DNA of 64,000 bases, from contig JBAVEN010000032.1 of the NCBI GenBank assembly GCA_049587755.1, positions 18,537 to 82,536 on the forward strand, in the 5' to 3' direction. Both the position numbers and the translations under genes were made by a program. Under the pieces are notes generated by a model, which was not told where the DNA came from, did not search any database, and saw only the letters and a list, made by a program, of their open reading frames with translations. Numbering within the stretch: the stretch's first letter is position 1; each line of letters opens with the position of its first letter. This stretch comes from Bog-375 sp049587755 (GTDB lineage: Bacteria > Acidobacteriota > Terriglobia > Bryobacterales > Bryobacteraceae). Shown here one piece after another: positions 51,522 to 59,774 of the stretch.

Positions 51522-52700
51522 TCAGTTCATCCAGTGTATTTTGCCTGATTGCCGGCGTTGCCAGTCGGTCCACCATGAGCGCAAAGAGCCCCCAGATCGT
51601 TCGAAATCATCGAGGGATTTCAGAAGGGCCTTTTTCTCGTAAGTAAGGCCCTGGCTCTCCCGCACTCGCGTCAGAGATAGGGCCGCGCAACTGAGATTCG
51701 GATACTTGCGCCTGATCTGCTGTTCGTCCGCTGCGTCAACTGCCTCCGGAAGCGTCTCAAACTCACGCCGAAGGATGCTCAAGTCCGGGCGGGGAGCATT
51801 CGAGCCCTGCAAGAAGCGTTTCATGATCGCGTCAGAATTCCGCGACTGGATTTCCCAGCCGATAAAGAGCCCTTTCAGTGGAGCGACGGCGTTCCGATCA
51901 CCTTCCGACATGCCGTCCTGGAAGAGAACACCCGACAAATCGATTCTCGTGGCCAACGGGGAGGAGACCCCGCCTATTCCGATATGATTCTCCTTCCCGA
52001 ACGTCTTGTAGTATGTTGTGCCTGGAGGTATGAGCGGCGCCATATGGTTCTCGACGAACTCATAATTTGAGTCGCCGTGGCCACCACTGGGGCCACCGAT
52101 AGCAATTGACACGACTCCGGAACGCCCGACATTCCGGAAGCCGATCTTGTACTCGGCTCTATTCTCAGCAGCCACCGATAGTTGAACCGACTGGACGTCG
52201 CTCTTCATTAGCGGCAGGGTGGGCCTGGGCTGGCGCAAGGGGAATACTCCAATGTCAAACGGCTGAACGCCCATCTGCCTTACTGCCCGAATCGTGACTG
52301 TATGATTGGACTTGGCGGAGTACGCACCTAGGTGCCTTTTGTGATCCCGATCAAACCTGCGAACCGTGTCCCGCTGATTGAACAGAGCGTATGCATCGAT
52401 CCGGAGCGCGTTGTCCTCCACCCGGAGGTCGAGTTCCAGCGCGTCAGGCACAGTGCCTCGGTACCCGGCCAGAGGTCTTAGCGCGGAGTAGCGCACCGTA
52501 ATATTCATGCCCCCGGCAGCAGGCACGGCGACATAGTGCCGTTCCGGTTGTTCGCCAAAGACGGGCACATCCGCAGCAAGTGCCGAAGACCCGGAACCGC
52601 TCCTCCCGCTGAACTGTCGACAAGCGCCGAGTACCATCGCAAGCGTAACGCCAAAGGCAGCATAGTAGGCCGTGCGGCTCGACAGCGAGTGCTGCCTCAT
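51522..52700 (-). CDS. Lipoprotein of unknown function
   Basis: A 392-residue protein with a lipoprotein signal (AAFGVTLAMVLGAC, Cys27). Residues 40-160 suggest a beta-rich domain (HYVAVPAAGGMNITVRYSAL, ALELDLRVEDNALRIDAYAL). The middle has a Gly/His-rich stretch (IGGPSGGHGDSNYEFVENHMAP), and the last 80 residues are helical and charged. I recognise no family. It contains fewer Ala/Gly and more polar residues than its neighbours. TAGAAT lies 6 nt before the ATG, so it is monocistronic and probably leaderless. Confidence 0.65.
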   Translation of the reverse strand: MRQHSLSSRTAYYAAFGVTLAMVLGACRQFSGRSGSGSSALAADVPVFGEQPERHYVAVPAAGGMNITVRYSALRPLAGYRGTVPDALELDLRVEDNALRIDAYALFNQRDTVRRFDRDHKRHLGAYSAKSNHTVTIRAVRQMGVQPFDIGVFPLRQPRPTLPLMKSDVQSVQLSVAAENRAEYKIGFRNVGRSGVVSIAIGGPSGGHGDSNYEFVENHMAPLIPPGTTYYKTFGKENHIGIGGVSSPLATRIDLSGVLFQDGMSEGDRNAVAPLKGLFIGWEIQSRNSDAIMKRFLQGSNAPRPDLSILRREFETLPEAVDAADEQQIRRKYPNLSCAALSLTRVRESQGLTYEKKALLKSLDDFERSGGSLRSWWTDWQRRQSGKIHWMN

Positions 52701-52706
52701 ATAGAC

Positions 52707-52712
52707 ATTCTA
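52707..52712 (-). promoter_or_regulatory. Putative -10 of the orphan lipoprotein gene
   Basis: TAGAAT on the minus strand, 6 nt before the ATG at 52700. Confidence 0.45.
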
Positions 52713-52722
52713 CTTATTCCGC

Positions 52723-54144
52723 TTATATCTTCTTGCCGATAATGGCGTAATCCAGACCCCCGAAAAAAGCCACGCGAAACGCATTTGGCAGCTCGGCTAA
52801 CGACGGCATCGTATCCATCGCCGGCTCCAGGCGTCGCACCTCCATATCGCCGATGCCAAACTCACTCAGATAGAAAGTCAGTAACTTCTCGGGAACCGGG
52901 CGGGCGTGGGTCGGATCCAGGTAAAAGTAAGTCGCGAAAATAGCCAGGCATTCGGGATTGGGCGTCTCGATGACAATCACGCCGTTGCGCTCCAGCCGGC
53001 TGGCGGCCAGGCGAATCATCTCCGGCAGGCGCTCGGGCGGAAGATGCTCCACCACCTGCGCACAGAAGATGCCATCGAGCTCGCCTTCGTCCAGGCCGCG
53101 CAGATAATCGAACAAGTCCGCGGTTTCGGCTTCCAGACCCTTCTCGCGGCAGAGCGCGACCGATTCCGCGCTCGCATCGATGCCGCGGGCCGGCACGCCG
53201 GCCTCGCGCATCAGCCCCAGGAACTCGCCGCGCCCGCATCCGATGTCGAGCACGTTGCCGCGGCCCTTGAAATCAGCTACGTAAATCTGCTGGCCCGCCC
53301 TGACGCGCTCTTCGCTGCCGCGGTAGTACTCCGCAAACCGCGCGTAGTCGAAAGCCAGCGGAGCGGCCGGTTGAGTTGGCGCAGCCCCCGCGCCGACTTC
53401 AGGCGCCGCCAGCGATTGGAATGCCGCCCCGCTTCGCTGCCGGATGAGACGCAATTCCACGTGAATCAGCTTGTCGAATTCCGCGCGCACACGCTCCAGG
53501 TCGGCCCAGAGGCGCTTTTGGATCTCCAAGCCGCGCTCGTCCAGCCGCACGGTGAAGTCGTTGTGCTGGGCGCGTACCGCCTCGCGATAGTTGCTGTCCA
53601 TCAGGGTGAGCCGGTATTGAAACGCTCCTTCGAGGTCGGCCACGCTGCGTTGAAACTGCATCTCGTTGGTCGCCAGTTTCTGCTCCCAGCCCGCACGCCA
53701 TTCGACCCAATGGTGGCGGATATCGGACATTTCCTGGCTCTGTTCGCGCAAGGGCTTTTCCAATTCCTCGCGCCGCGCCCGCTCCGCCGCCAGCCGGTTT
53801 CCGAACTCGATCAGCGCGCGGTTGGATTGGTTGAGCGCCTCGATGGCCTCGTCCACGCATGCCACTGCCTTGCGGTTGAATTCCACTTGCTCCCGCACAT
53901 GCCAGTCCAGCACCCGCGCCGCCAAACGCTTCCAGGCCTGGACTAGCGCGTTCAGTGGACCGCCGGCGCGCGGGTTGACGGTGCCAATGGCCGCCACCTT
54001 CCCCAGCGCGGCGTCGCGCGCGTCCGCCAGCCCGGTGAGGTCGGGCAGCGCGATATCCGTGCCGCCTGCCGCCGTTTCCGGATTGCTCGCGCGCACGCGG
54101 TCGCGCACCTCGCGCAAAATGGCGATCAGCTCAGCGCTTTCCAC
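52723..54144 (-). CDS. Coiled-coil class I SAM-dependent methyltransferase
   Basis: A 473-residue protein. The first 270 residues are long helices with coiled-coil character (ALNQSNRALIEFGNRLAAERA, EEYRGS-like end), and the last 190 form a class I methyltransferase: motif I is LDIGCGRGEFLGLM (about 301), then ARGIDASAESVALCREKGLEAE, FCAQVVEHLPPERL and VIVIETPNPECL. This layout resembles methyltransferases of glycan chain-length control, where a coiled coil measures or docks the polymer. No glycan-assembly genes are adjacent. It overlaps queF by 14 nt. Confidence 0.82.
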   Translation of the reverse strand: MESAELIAILREVRDRVRASNPETAAGGTDIALPDLTGLADARDAALGKVAAIGTVNPRAGGPLNALVQAWKRLAARVLDWHVREQVEFNRKAVACVDEAIEALNQSNRALIEFGNRLAAERARREELEKPLREQSQEMSDIRHHWVEWRAGWEQKLATNEMQFQRSVADLEGAFQYRLTLMDSNYREAVRAQHNDFTVRLDERGLEIQKRLWADLERVRAEFDKLIHVELRLIRQRSGAAFQSLAAPEVGAGAAPTQPAAPLAFDYARFAEYYRGSEERVRAGQQIYVADFKGRGNVLDIGCGRGEFLGLMREAGVPARGIDASAESVALCREKGLEAETADLFDYLRGLDEGELDGIFCAQVVEHLPPERLPEMIRLAASRLERNGVIVIETPNPECLAIFATYFYLDPTHARPVPEKLLTFYLSEFGIGDMEVRRLEPAMDTMPSLAELPNAFRVAFFGGLDYAIIGKKI

Positions 54145-54532
54145 GTTTTTGACTCCACTCGGCGGTTACTACGGTGCCTAGGCCGCCCCGCGGTGCAAAA
54201 TCGCCAATCACCGTCGCCGACCGCGGCTGCGCAAATCGCACCACGTCGCGCAACACGCGGTTCACCACGTTCTCTTGAAAGATGCCCAACTCGCGATAAG
54301 CCAGCAGGTACATCTTGTACGATTTCAGCTCCAGGCAGCGCCGCAGCGGCACATACCGCAACACGATCTTACCGAAATCGGGCAGGCCGGTCTTGGGACA
54401 CACCGCAGTGAACTCCGGCATCACGATTTCGATTTCGTACGGCTCGCTGTACTGGTTCGGCCAGGTCTCAATCTCCGGCAATGGCGCACGCGTGCCTGAT
54501 TCGGCGTGCGCATCGGTGTATTGCCGTTTCAT
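54131..54532 (-). CDS. queF: NADPH-dependent 7-cyano-7-deazaguanine reductase
   Basis: A 133-residue unimodular QueF that reduces preQ0 to preQ1 in queuosine synthesis. The catalytic Cys45 and Asp52 are in FTAVCPKTGLPDFG; E68 lies in the NADPH motif LELKSYKMYLLAYR, where most members have ESKSLKLYL. Length fits the T-fold type. The ATG overlaps the upstream gene (ATGA) and its end overlaps the methyltransferase start. No other que gene is in the window. Confidence 0.93.
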   Translation of the reverse strand: MKRQYTDAHAESGTRAPLPEIETWPNQYSEPYEIEIVMPEFTAVCPKTGLPDFGKIVLRYVPLRRCLELKSYKMYLLAYRELGIFQENVVNRVLRDVVRFAQPRSATVIGDFAPRGGLGTVVTAEWSQKRGKR

Positions 54533-55737
54533 GCCAGGGCCTTTGAGAGCAAGTCGAGAAACAGGCCGACATCGGCCACCACCCCCACCGCCTGCCCTGT
54601 GCCGCGATCGCTCACCTTGGTCGCCACCGCGGGATTGATATCCACGCAAACGATTCTCACCCAGCTCGGCAGCATGTTGCCTGTAGCGATCGAATGCAGC
54701 ATCGAGCCCAGACAGATCACCAGGCCCGCGCCCTTGAGCTCGGCCGCGTAAGCGTCCTGCGCCGCGTTCATGTCGGTGATGGTATCGGGCAACGGGCCAT
54801 CGTCGCGCAGGCTGCCGGCCAGCACGAAAGGCACGCCCTTCTTCACGCACTCGTACAGCACGCCCGAGCGCAGCCGGCCGCTCTCCACCGCCTGGCGAAC
54901 CGAGCCGGCACGGTAGATGGCGTTGATGGCGCGCATGTGGTTGCGGTGCCCGTGCTCCTCCAGGCGCCCGTCAGAGAGGCGAACCCCCAGCGAAGTGCCG
55001 AACAGGGCCGCCTCCACGTCGTGCACCCCCAGCGCATTGCCGCTCAGCAGCCCCTGCACCGAGCCCTGCCGGATCAGCGCCGACAATCCTTCCACGCCGC
55101 CTGTATGCACCACCACCGGCCCGGCCACCACCACCACCTTGAGCCCGCTCGAGAGTGTCTGCCGCACCAACTCTGCAGTCTGGCGCACCGCGGTTTCCAC
55201 CTGCCGCTCCGACGAAATTCCGTTGGCCATGAAGGCGAACGCCAGGCGGTCGCGCTCTTTCGACTCCGGCACCACGCGAATGCCGCGCAACCCGGCCACA
55301 ATGCGGTCGCCGCGGCACAGGTCGCGCAGACGCCGGCACCGGGCGTGGCCGTCTGCCACCACCACCATCGCGTCCATCCGCTGGTTCTCCACTTCGATCC
55401 ATTGCTCGCCGTGACGCACATAGGTGCGATGGTTCGTGGTGGAATAGAAATCCTCTGGCGCGCACCGGTCGTGCTCCACTTCGCGGAGTTGCGCGTCCGT
55501 CGCGTCCACCGGAGCGCAGCCCAGCAGCAGCAGCGTCTCGAGCAGGCGGTCGAGAGCGTTCTGGTCGGCGGTGGTTACCCGCAGCCGCAGGTACGACGGT
55601 TCGCTGTTGGTACGGCCGATGCGGAACTCTTCCACCTCGAAACGGCCGTGTTGCTCCACCACCGTGTCGAAGATGTTCTCCATGACATGGGAGTCGATCA
55701 GGTGGCCTTCCGCTTCGACCACTTCCTGGAATGGCAT
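54529..55737 (-). CDS. TIGR00300/LOR-SDH family protein (archaeal-type ornithine cyclodeaminase-like)
   Basis: A 402-residue protein. The N-terminal 100 residues (EAEGHLIDSHVMENIFDTVVEQHG, GRTNSEPSYLRLRVTT) form the LOR/SDH-specific region and the rest matches the TIGR00300 family: GLRGIRVVPESKERD, VVVAGPVVVHTGG, and GVLYECVKKGVPFVLAGSLRDDGPLPDT. Family members include methanogen ornithine cyclodeaminase (ornithine to proline) and the related domain of cyanobacterial arginine dihydrolase/ornithine cyclodeaminase. So a role in arginine or proline metabolism is likely but unproved here. TACAAT lies 10 nt before the ATG; the gene leads the queF operon. Confidence 0.78.
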   Translation of the reverse strand: MPFQEVVEAEGHLIDSHVMENIFDTVVEQHGRFEVEEFRIGRTNSEPSYLRLRVTTADQNALDRLLETLLLLGCAPVDATDAQLREVEHDRCAPEDFYSTTNHRTYVRHGEQWIEVENQRMDAMVVVADGHARCRRLRDLCRGDRIVAGLRGIRVVPESKERDRLAFAFMANGISSERQVETAVRQTAELVRQTLSSGLKVVVVAGPVVVHTGGVEGLSALIRQGSVQGLLSGNALGVHDVEAALFGTSLGVRLSDGRLEEHGHRNHMRAINAIYRAGSVRQAVESGRLRSGVLYECVKKGVPFVLAGSLRDDGPLPDTITDMNAAQDAYAAELKGAGLVICLGSMLHSIATGNMLPSWVRIVCVDINPAVATKVSDRGTGQAVGVVADVGLFLDLLSKALA

Positions 55738-55747
55738 AGAATCTTCT

Positions 55748-55753
55748 ATTGTA
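55748..55753 (-). promoter_or_regulatory. Putative -10 of the TIGR00300-queF operon
   Basis: TACAAT on the minus strand, 10 nt before the ATG at 55737. Confidence 0.4.
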
Positions 55754-55802
55754 CCGTCGCTCGATGCCTGCTTTTTCTGCACCGCCAATGGCGCCCTGCC
55801 AC

Positions 55803-56444
55803 CTACTTCACCGCCAACCAAGCCAAAAACAATCCGTCCGGCGGCACATCTTCCCAATAGGATATGTCGCGGCTCTCCACCTGGCGGCAGTGGCGTTTCA
55901 ACAAGCGCTGGAGTTCCCGCCGGCCGAACCACCGCTCCCACTCGGGCGTTTCCAGCCGCCCCCACGCGCGGGCGTTTTTGTCGATCACCGCGATCCGCCC
56001 GCCTGGTTTCACGACGCGGCAGATCTCACTGACCGCTTTCGCGATCTCAACCGCATGCTCCAGGCTTTCGGTGGCGTACGCGGCATCGAACGCGCCATCG
56101 GGAAACGGTAGTTCCGTCATGGAGCCAGCGCACACGCAAAGACCCGCCTGCGCATAGCGCAACATCTCCAGCGAAAGGTCAACCCCCCAGATTTCGGCAG
56201 CCGGTTCCTCGTCGTTCAAAATGCGGGCGAAGCGGCCTTTGCCGCAGCCCACGTCGAGCACTCGCCGCCCGGCCAGCGCGCCCAGGTGCCGGCGGATCAA
56301 CTTCACGTGATAAATTCGCGGGTCGATGGTGGCGGGAAAGTGCTCCTCATCGCTGGCAGCCCGGTCGAATGAGGCGCGGATGCGGGCGCGCAACTCGCTG
56401 GTAAGCCGCGCGCTCCGCCGCGAAAACAGACGGCTCCAGTCCAA
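55803..56444 (-). CDS. Class I SAM-dependent methyltransferase
   Basis: A 213-residue methyltransferase with the UbiE-type order of motifs: VLDVGCGKGRFARIL (motif I, about residues 62-76), WGVDLSLEMLRYA, ELPFPDGAFDAAYATESLEH and VVKPGGRIAVIDKN. The acceptor is unknown. It begins with TTG 56444, just 3 nt after the phosphofructokinase stop, so the two genes share a transcript. Confidence 0.85.
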   Translation of the reverse strand: MDWSRLFSRRSARLTSELRARIRASFDRAASDEEHFPATIDPRIYHVKLIRRHLGALAGRRVLDVGCGKGRFARILNDEEPAAEIWGVDLSLEMLRYAQAGLCVCAGSMTELPFPDGAFDAAYATESLEHAVEIAKAVSEICRVVKPGGRIAVIDKNARAWGRLETPEWERWFGRRELQRLLKRHCRQVESRDISYWEDVPPDGLFLAWLAVK

Positions 56445-56447
56445 ACC

Positions 56448-57632
56448 TCAGGCCTTTGTGAGGAAGATGGGCAGGCCGAGCTTGTGGTCGTAAATCGGCC
56501 GGTAGCGCTCGGTGTTGTACATAGTGCCAACATCCACCCGTCGCGGACCCAGCTTGGGATCGGGAATCGGCACCATCGTGTAGCAGCCGCTGCTGATGGC
56601 GGTCATCAGGCCGCTCTTGCCTACCTCAATCGCGTCCATCGCCATTCCGGCAAACGTGTTCGCCACCATCCGGTCGACGAAGTCCGGGCTGCCCGACCGC
56701 AGATCGTAGGTCAGGTCGCTGACGATCGTTTCCTCCCCCGTGGCGGACTTGATTTCGGTCGACAGGTCTTCCGCCACGCTCATCTTCTTGCGGTGCCCGA
56801 AAGCGTCGGCCTCTCCGTACTCCTTCACCATGTAACCCTCCCACTCCGCGCCTTCGGAGAGAATCACCAGCGCGTAGTTGCTCGGGTTGTGCTTCTTGTC
56901 GTACACCAGCACCTCGATCAGCTTCTCTAAGTTCACCTTGCATTCCGGAATGCAGCAGCGCACCGAAGTTACATACGCGGTGTAGAGCGCCGTGTAGCCG
57001 GCGTCGCGGCCGAACACGCGGAAGATGCCGATCCGTTCGTGTGAGCCCACCGTGGTCCGCTGCCGCTCGATCGCATCCATGGCGCGCGTGATCGCGGTCG
57101 AAAAGCCGATGCAGTACTCGGTGCCCTGCACATCGTTGTCCATCGTCTTCGGCACCGCCACCACCTTCACGCCGCAGCGGTCCAACTCGGCGGCATAGCT
57201 CAGCGTATCGTCTCCCCCAATCGCCACCAGGTAGTCCAGCCCCAGCGCCTCCAGGGTCTCCAGCACCGCCGGCGTCACGTCGTACACGGTGGAAGTGACA
57301 CCCTTCTTGGTGGCTTGCCGGGAGGGAAAGTTGCGCCCTTCGAGCGTTGGCGGCAGCTTCGACATCTTCGACGGGTTGGTGCGCGAGCTGTGCAGGTATG
57401 TGCCTCCGGTGCGGTCGATGGTCCGGGTGTTCTCGCGGTTCAACGGCTGAATGTAACGGCTGCGGCTAGCCGGGTCCTGCAGATCGACATGCGTCAGCCC
57501 TTCCCAGCCGCGCCGGATACCGATGACCTCCAGTCCGGCTTCACCGGACCGGTAGACAACCGATTTGATGACCGAGTTCAATCCGGGGACGTCGCCGCCG
57601 CCAGTGAGGATACCGATACGCTTCGCGGGCAT
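56448..57632 (-). CDS. 6-phosphofructokinase, probably pyrophosphate-dependent
   Basis: A 394-residue phosphofructokinase. The nucleotide or pyrophosphate loop reads GGDDT (139-143) and the substrate motif PKTMDND (161-167). ATP enzymes have GGDGS and PGTIDND; Asp142 and Lys162 at these positions are the hallmarks of pyrophosphate-linked enzymes, which run glycolysis reversibly. Other family segments: GILTGGGDVPGLN and GRDAGYTAL. The ATG has AAGGAG at 5-nt spacing and a TATAAT box at 57677-57682 gives a 38-nt leader. It lies back to back with the potassium channel. Confidence 0.88.
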   Translation of the reverse strand: MPAKRIGILTGGGDVPGLNSVIKSVVYRSGEAGLEVIGIRRGWEGLTHVDLQDPASRSRYIQPLNRENTRTIDRTGGTYLHSSRTNPSKMSKLPPTLEGRNFPSRQATKKGVTSTVYDVTPAVLETLEALGLDYLVAIGGDDTLSYAAELDRCGVKVVAVPKTMDNDVQGTEYCIGFSTAITRAMDAIERQRTTVGSHERIGIFRVFGRDAGYTALYTAYVTSVRCCIPECKVNLEKLIEVLVYDKKHNPSNYALVILSEGAEWEGYMVKEYGEADAFGHRKKMSVAEDLSTEIKSATGEETIVSDLTYDLRSGSPDFVDRMVANTFAGMAMDAIEVGKSGLMTAISSGCYTMVPIPDPKLGPRRVDVGTMYNTERYRPIYDHKLGLPIFLTKA

Positions 57633-57676
57633 GAATACTCCTTAAAAGTGGAATTGGTTTCAGATTGGAAAACCTC

Positions 57677-57682
57677 ATTATA
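57677..57682 (-). promoter_or_regulatory. Putative -10 of the phosphofructokinase gene
   Basis: A perfect TATAAT on the minus strand, 44 nt before the ATG. Unlike most genes here this one has both a leader and a ribosome-binding site. Confidence 0.5.
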
Positions 57683-57736
57683 GAAGATGGCGCGCGCCGG
57701 GTACGGGCCGCGGCGCCGTGCCGGCGCGCCGCCCGC

Positions 57737-57742
57737 TATACT
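57737..57742 (+). promoter_or_regulatory. Putative -10 of the potassium-channel gene
   Basis: TATACT, 10 nt before the ATG at 57753; no ribosome-binding site. Confidence 0.35.
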
Positions 57743-57752
57743 TGGGTCTGCG

Positions 57753-58781
57753 ATGCGCATGAACCGCTTAGTCCGGCGATTTCTGCTGACCATCCTCGCC
57801 ATCGCCACCACTTTGGCCATCGGCACCGTCGGTTTCACCGTCATCGATCATTACCCGCCCTTCGACGCCTTCTACATGACGCTGATCACCATGACCACGG
57901 TGGGCTACGCCGAAATCCATCCCCTTTCCCAGGCGGGCCGCATCTTCAATTCGTTCCTCATCATCTTCGGCGTCACGACGATCCTCATCGCCATTGGCGC
58001 CATGACGCAGACGATCATCGAAATCGAGTTGGGCGATCGTCTCCACCAACGGCGGAATAAACGCATGATTGACAAGCTCAAGAACCATTTCATCGTATGC
58101 GGATTCGGCCGCGTCGGGCGCGGCGCGGCCGCCGAACTGCTCCACGCCGGAGTGCCCTTCGTGGTGGTGGACCAGGATCCGCAGCGCACCGAGCGCGCCA
58201 TGCTGGAAGGAATGCTGGCCGTGGCGGCCGATGCCACCCGCGACGATACGCTGCGCCAGGCCGGGATCGAGCACGCCCGCGGTCTGGTCGCGGCGCTCGC
58301 CACCGACGCCGATAACCTGTTCGTTCTGCTCTCGGCCAAGGGCTTGAACCCGGGCATTTACGTGGCCGTGCGCGCGGCCGAGGAAGGCGCCGAACAGAAA
58401 ATGCGCCGCGCCGGCGCCAACTCCGTCTTCGCTCCCTACGCGCTCACCGGGCACCGCCTGGCGCAAGCCCTGCTGCGGCCCCACGTGGTGCAGTTCCTCG
58501 ATTTCACCACCCAGGATTTCGGGCAGGACATCACCATCGAACAGGTCTCCGTGGCCGCCGACAGCGAAATGGTCTCCCGGACCATCCGCGAAATGCAACT
58601 GGGCCGCGACCTGGGCGTCATTGTGATGGCCATCCGCGGGCGTGACGGCCGGATGCTGTTCAATCCGCCCGCCGATACCGCCATTCACGGCGGAGACTTC
58701 CTGATTGTGATGGGCAGCCAGGAGAGTCTGCGCGCTCTCGAAACGCTGCTCGCCGGGCGCGCCGCACCGCACACGGGTTAG
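57753..58781 (+). CDS. Two-TM potassium channel with RCK domain
   Basis: A 342-residue MthK-like channel. Two membrane helices (about 8-32 and 62-92) flank a pore loop with the filter T49-V-G-Y-A53 (TMTTVGYAEIHPLSQ). The canonical last residue is Gly; here it is Ala. The RCK/TrkA-N domain follows (HFIVCGFGRVGRGAAAELL, with Rossmann GxGxxG), then a TrkA-C domain (about 250-340). RCK domains gate the pore on binding Ca2+, nucleotides or other ligands. TATACT lies 10 nt before the ATG. Confidence 0.9.
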   Translation: MRMNRLVRRFLLTILAIATTLAIGTVGFTVIDHYPPFDAFYMTLITMTTVGYAEIHPLSQAGRIFNSFLIIFGVTTILIAIGAMTQTIIEIELGDRLHQRRNKRMIDKLKNHFIVCGFGRVGRGAAAELLHAGVPFVVVDQDPQRTERAMLEGMLAVAADATRDDTLRQAGIEHARGLVAALATDADNLFVLLSAKGLNPGIYVAVRAAEEGAEQKMRRAGANSVFAPYALTGHRLAQALLRPHVVQFLDFTTQDFGQDITIEQVSVAADSEMVSRTIREMQLGRDLGVIVMAIRGRDGRMLFNPPADTAIHGGDFLIVMGSQESLRALETLLAGRAAPHTG

Positions 58782-58847
58782 GCAGCGCTGCCGGTGCGCG
58801 GCACGAAACTGGATGCGGACGCCGAAGACACCGGCGAAGACTAACTT

Positions 58848-58936
58848 CAGCCCGTTAGGGCGAAAGAGGGTAGCCCAAGGCGTGAGCCTTGGGAAAACGG
58901 TCTCCGTAACGAGCCCGGAACGGGGGGGCGGAAGAA
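58848..58936. repeat. 89-bp dispersed repeat, copy 2
   Basis: Begins CAGCCCGTTAGGGCGAAAGA, contains CCCAAGGCGTGAGCCTTGGG, and ends GGCGGAAGAA. It matches 39462-39550 in the same orientation. Confidence 0.8.
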
Positions 58937-59023
58937 GCGCCTCCAACGAGTCCATGGGCTGCTCCACTTTCATGTCGCACACCCGTAGCACTGCCCGTGC
59001 CTGCCCCTAAGCACACCAGGAGA

Positions 59024-59029
59024 TACAAT
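59024..59029 (+). promoter_or_regulatory. Putative -10 of the FxLYD-type gene
   Basis: TACAAT, 7 nt before the ATG at 59037; the only purine-rich sequence is upstream of the hexamer. Confidence 0.45.
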
Positions 59030-59036
59030 TCTAGTC

Positions 59037-59648
59037 ATGGCAAAGCCTCCGCGCCCTCTCGATTCGGCCGGCCCCGCGGGCATCAAGCCGCAACGGCCGG
59101 AGAGCGATCCGCCTAAATCGCAGACCGCGTGGCGGCGGTTGCTCGATCGGTTGATGAACGGACCGGCGCCCACCGACCCGCTTTACCTGACGAATCGTAC
59201 CAACTGGCAGCGGATGCGAGTGGTGGCCGTAGTCGTGACGCCGATCGTGCTGCTGGTGGCCGTGCTGGCTCTCGCCTGGAGCGGCGTGTTCAAGGCAAAG
59301 GATGCGCCCGCGCCAAGGGAGCTTACGGTCGAGGAAAAAGCCGCCCGCATTCTTCCCAACTTCGATTCGAAAATCCAGCTTCCCACCAATCACGACCTCG
59401 ACGTGCAGGATGTTCGCGTGGAGCATGGCCCGCCGCGGCAGGTAGTGGGACGGGTCAGGAACAACACCGACCGCGTGATATCCTCCGCCGACATCGATTT
59501 TGACCTGACCGACGATCGCTGGTCCCACTTGGGCGCCGTCAGCACGCGGGTCGAAAACCTGCCTCCGCAAAGTGCGGTACCGTTCAAGTTCGCCGTTGCG
59601 CAGGACACCGCCGAACACGTCCTGGTCCGCGACTATCAGGTCCATTAA
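59037..59648 (+). CDS. Single-pass membrane protein with FxLYD-like domain
   Basis: A 203-residue protein. The first 60 residues are cytoplasmic and Pro-rich, a membrane helix spans about 62-82 (VVAVVVTPIVLLVAVLALAW), and the periplasmic domain (about 115-203) has the V-x-GxVxNNT...ADIDFDLTD...LPPQSAVPFKF pattern of the FxLYD immunoglobulin-like family. Function is unknown. It has its own -10 and its neighbours give no hint of its partner. Confidence 0.75.
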   Translation: MAKPPRPLDSAGPAGIKPQRPESDPPKSQTAWRRLLDRLMNGPAPTDPLYLTNRTNWQRMRVVAVVVTPIVLLVAVLALAWSGVFKAKDAPAPRELTVEEKAARILPNFDSKIQLPTNHDLDVQDVRVEHGPPRQVVGRVRNNTDRVISSADIDFDLTDDRWSHLGAVSTRVENLPPQSAVPFKFAVAQDTAEHVLVRDYQVH

Positions 59649-59678
59649 GAGACCGTGTAGTGGCAAGCCCGGGCACTG

Positions 59679-59707
59679 CCGTAGCGCCGGCGGTCTTTGC
59701 CGCCGGT
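59679..59707. repeat. Dispersed 29-nt hairpin repeat, copy C
   Basis: Identical to copies A and B, 30 nt after the stop of the FxLYD-type gene. Only TTCTTT follows, a weak terminator tract. Confidence 0.85.
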
Positions 59708-59762
59708 TCTTTGCGTGCCAACCGCGCCGGCGTCTGCGCGCCGTCTCCTCCTCCACGCGCGG

Positions 59763-59768
59763 TAGCAT
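59763..59768 (+). promoter_or_regulatory. Putative -10 of yceH
   Basis: TAGCAT, 6 nt before the ATG at 59775; no ribosome-binding site. Confidence 0.35.
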
Positions 59769-59774
59769 AAACAA

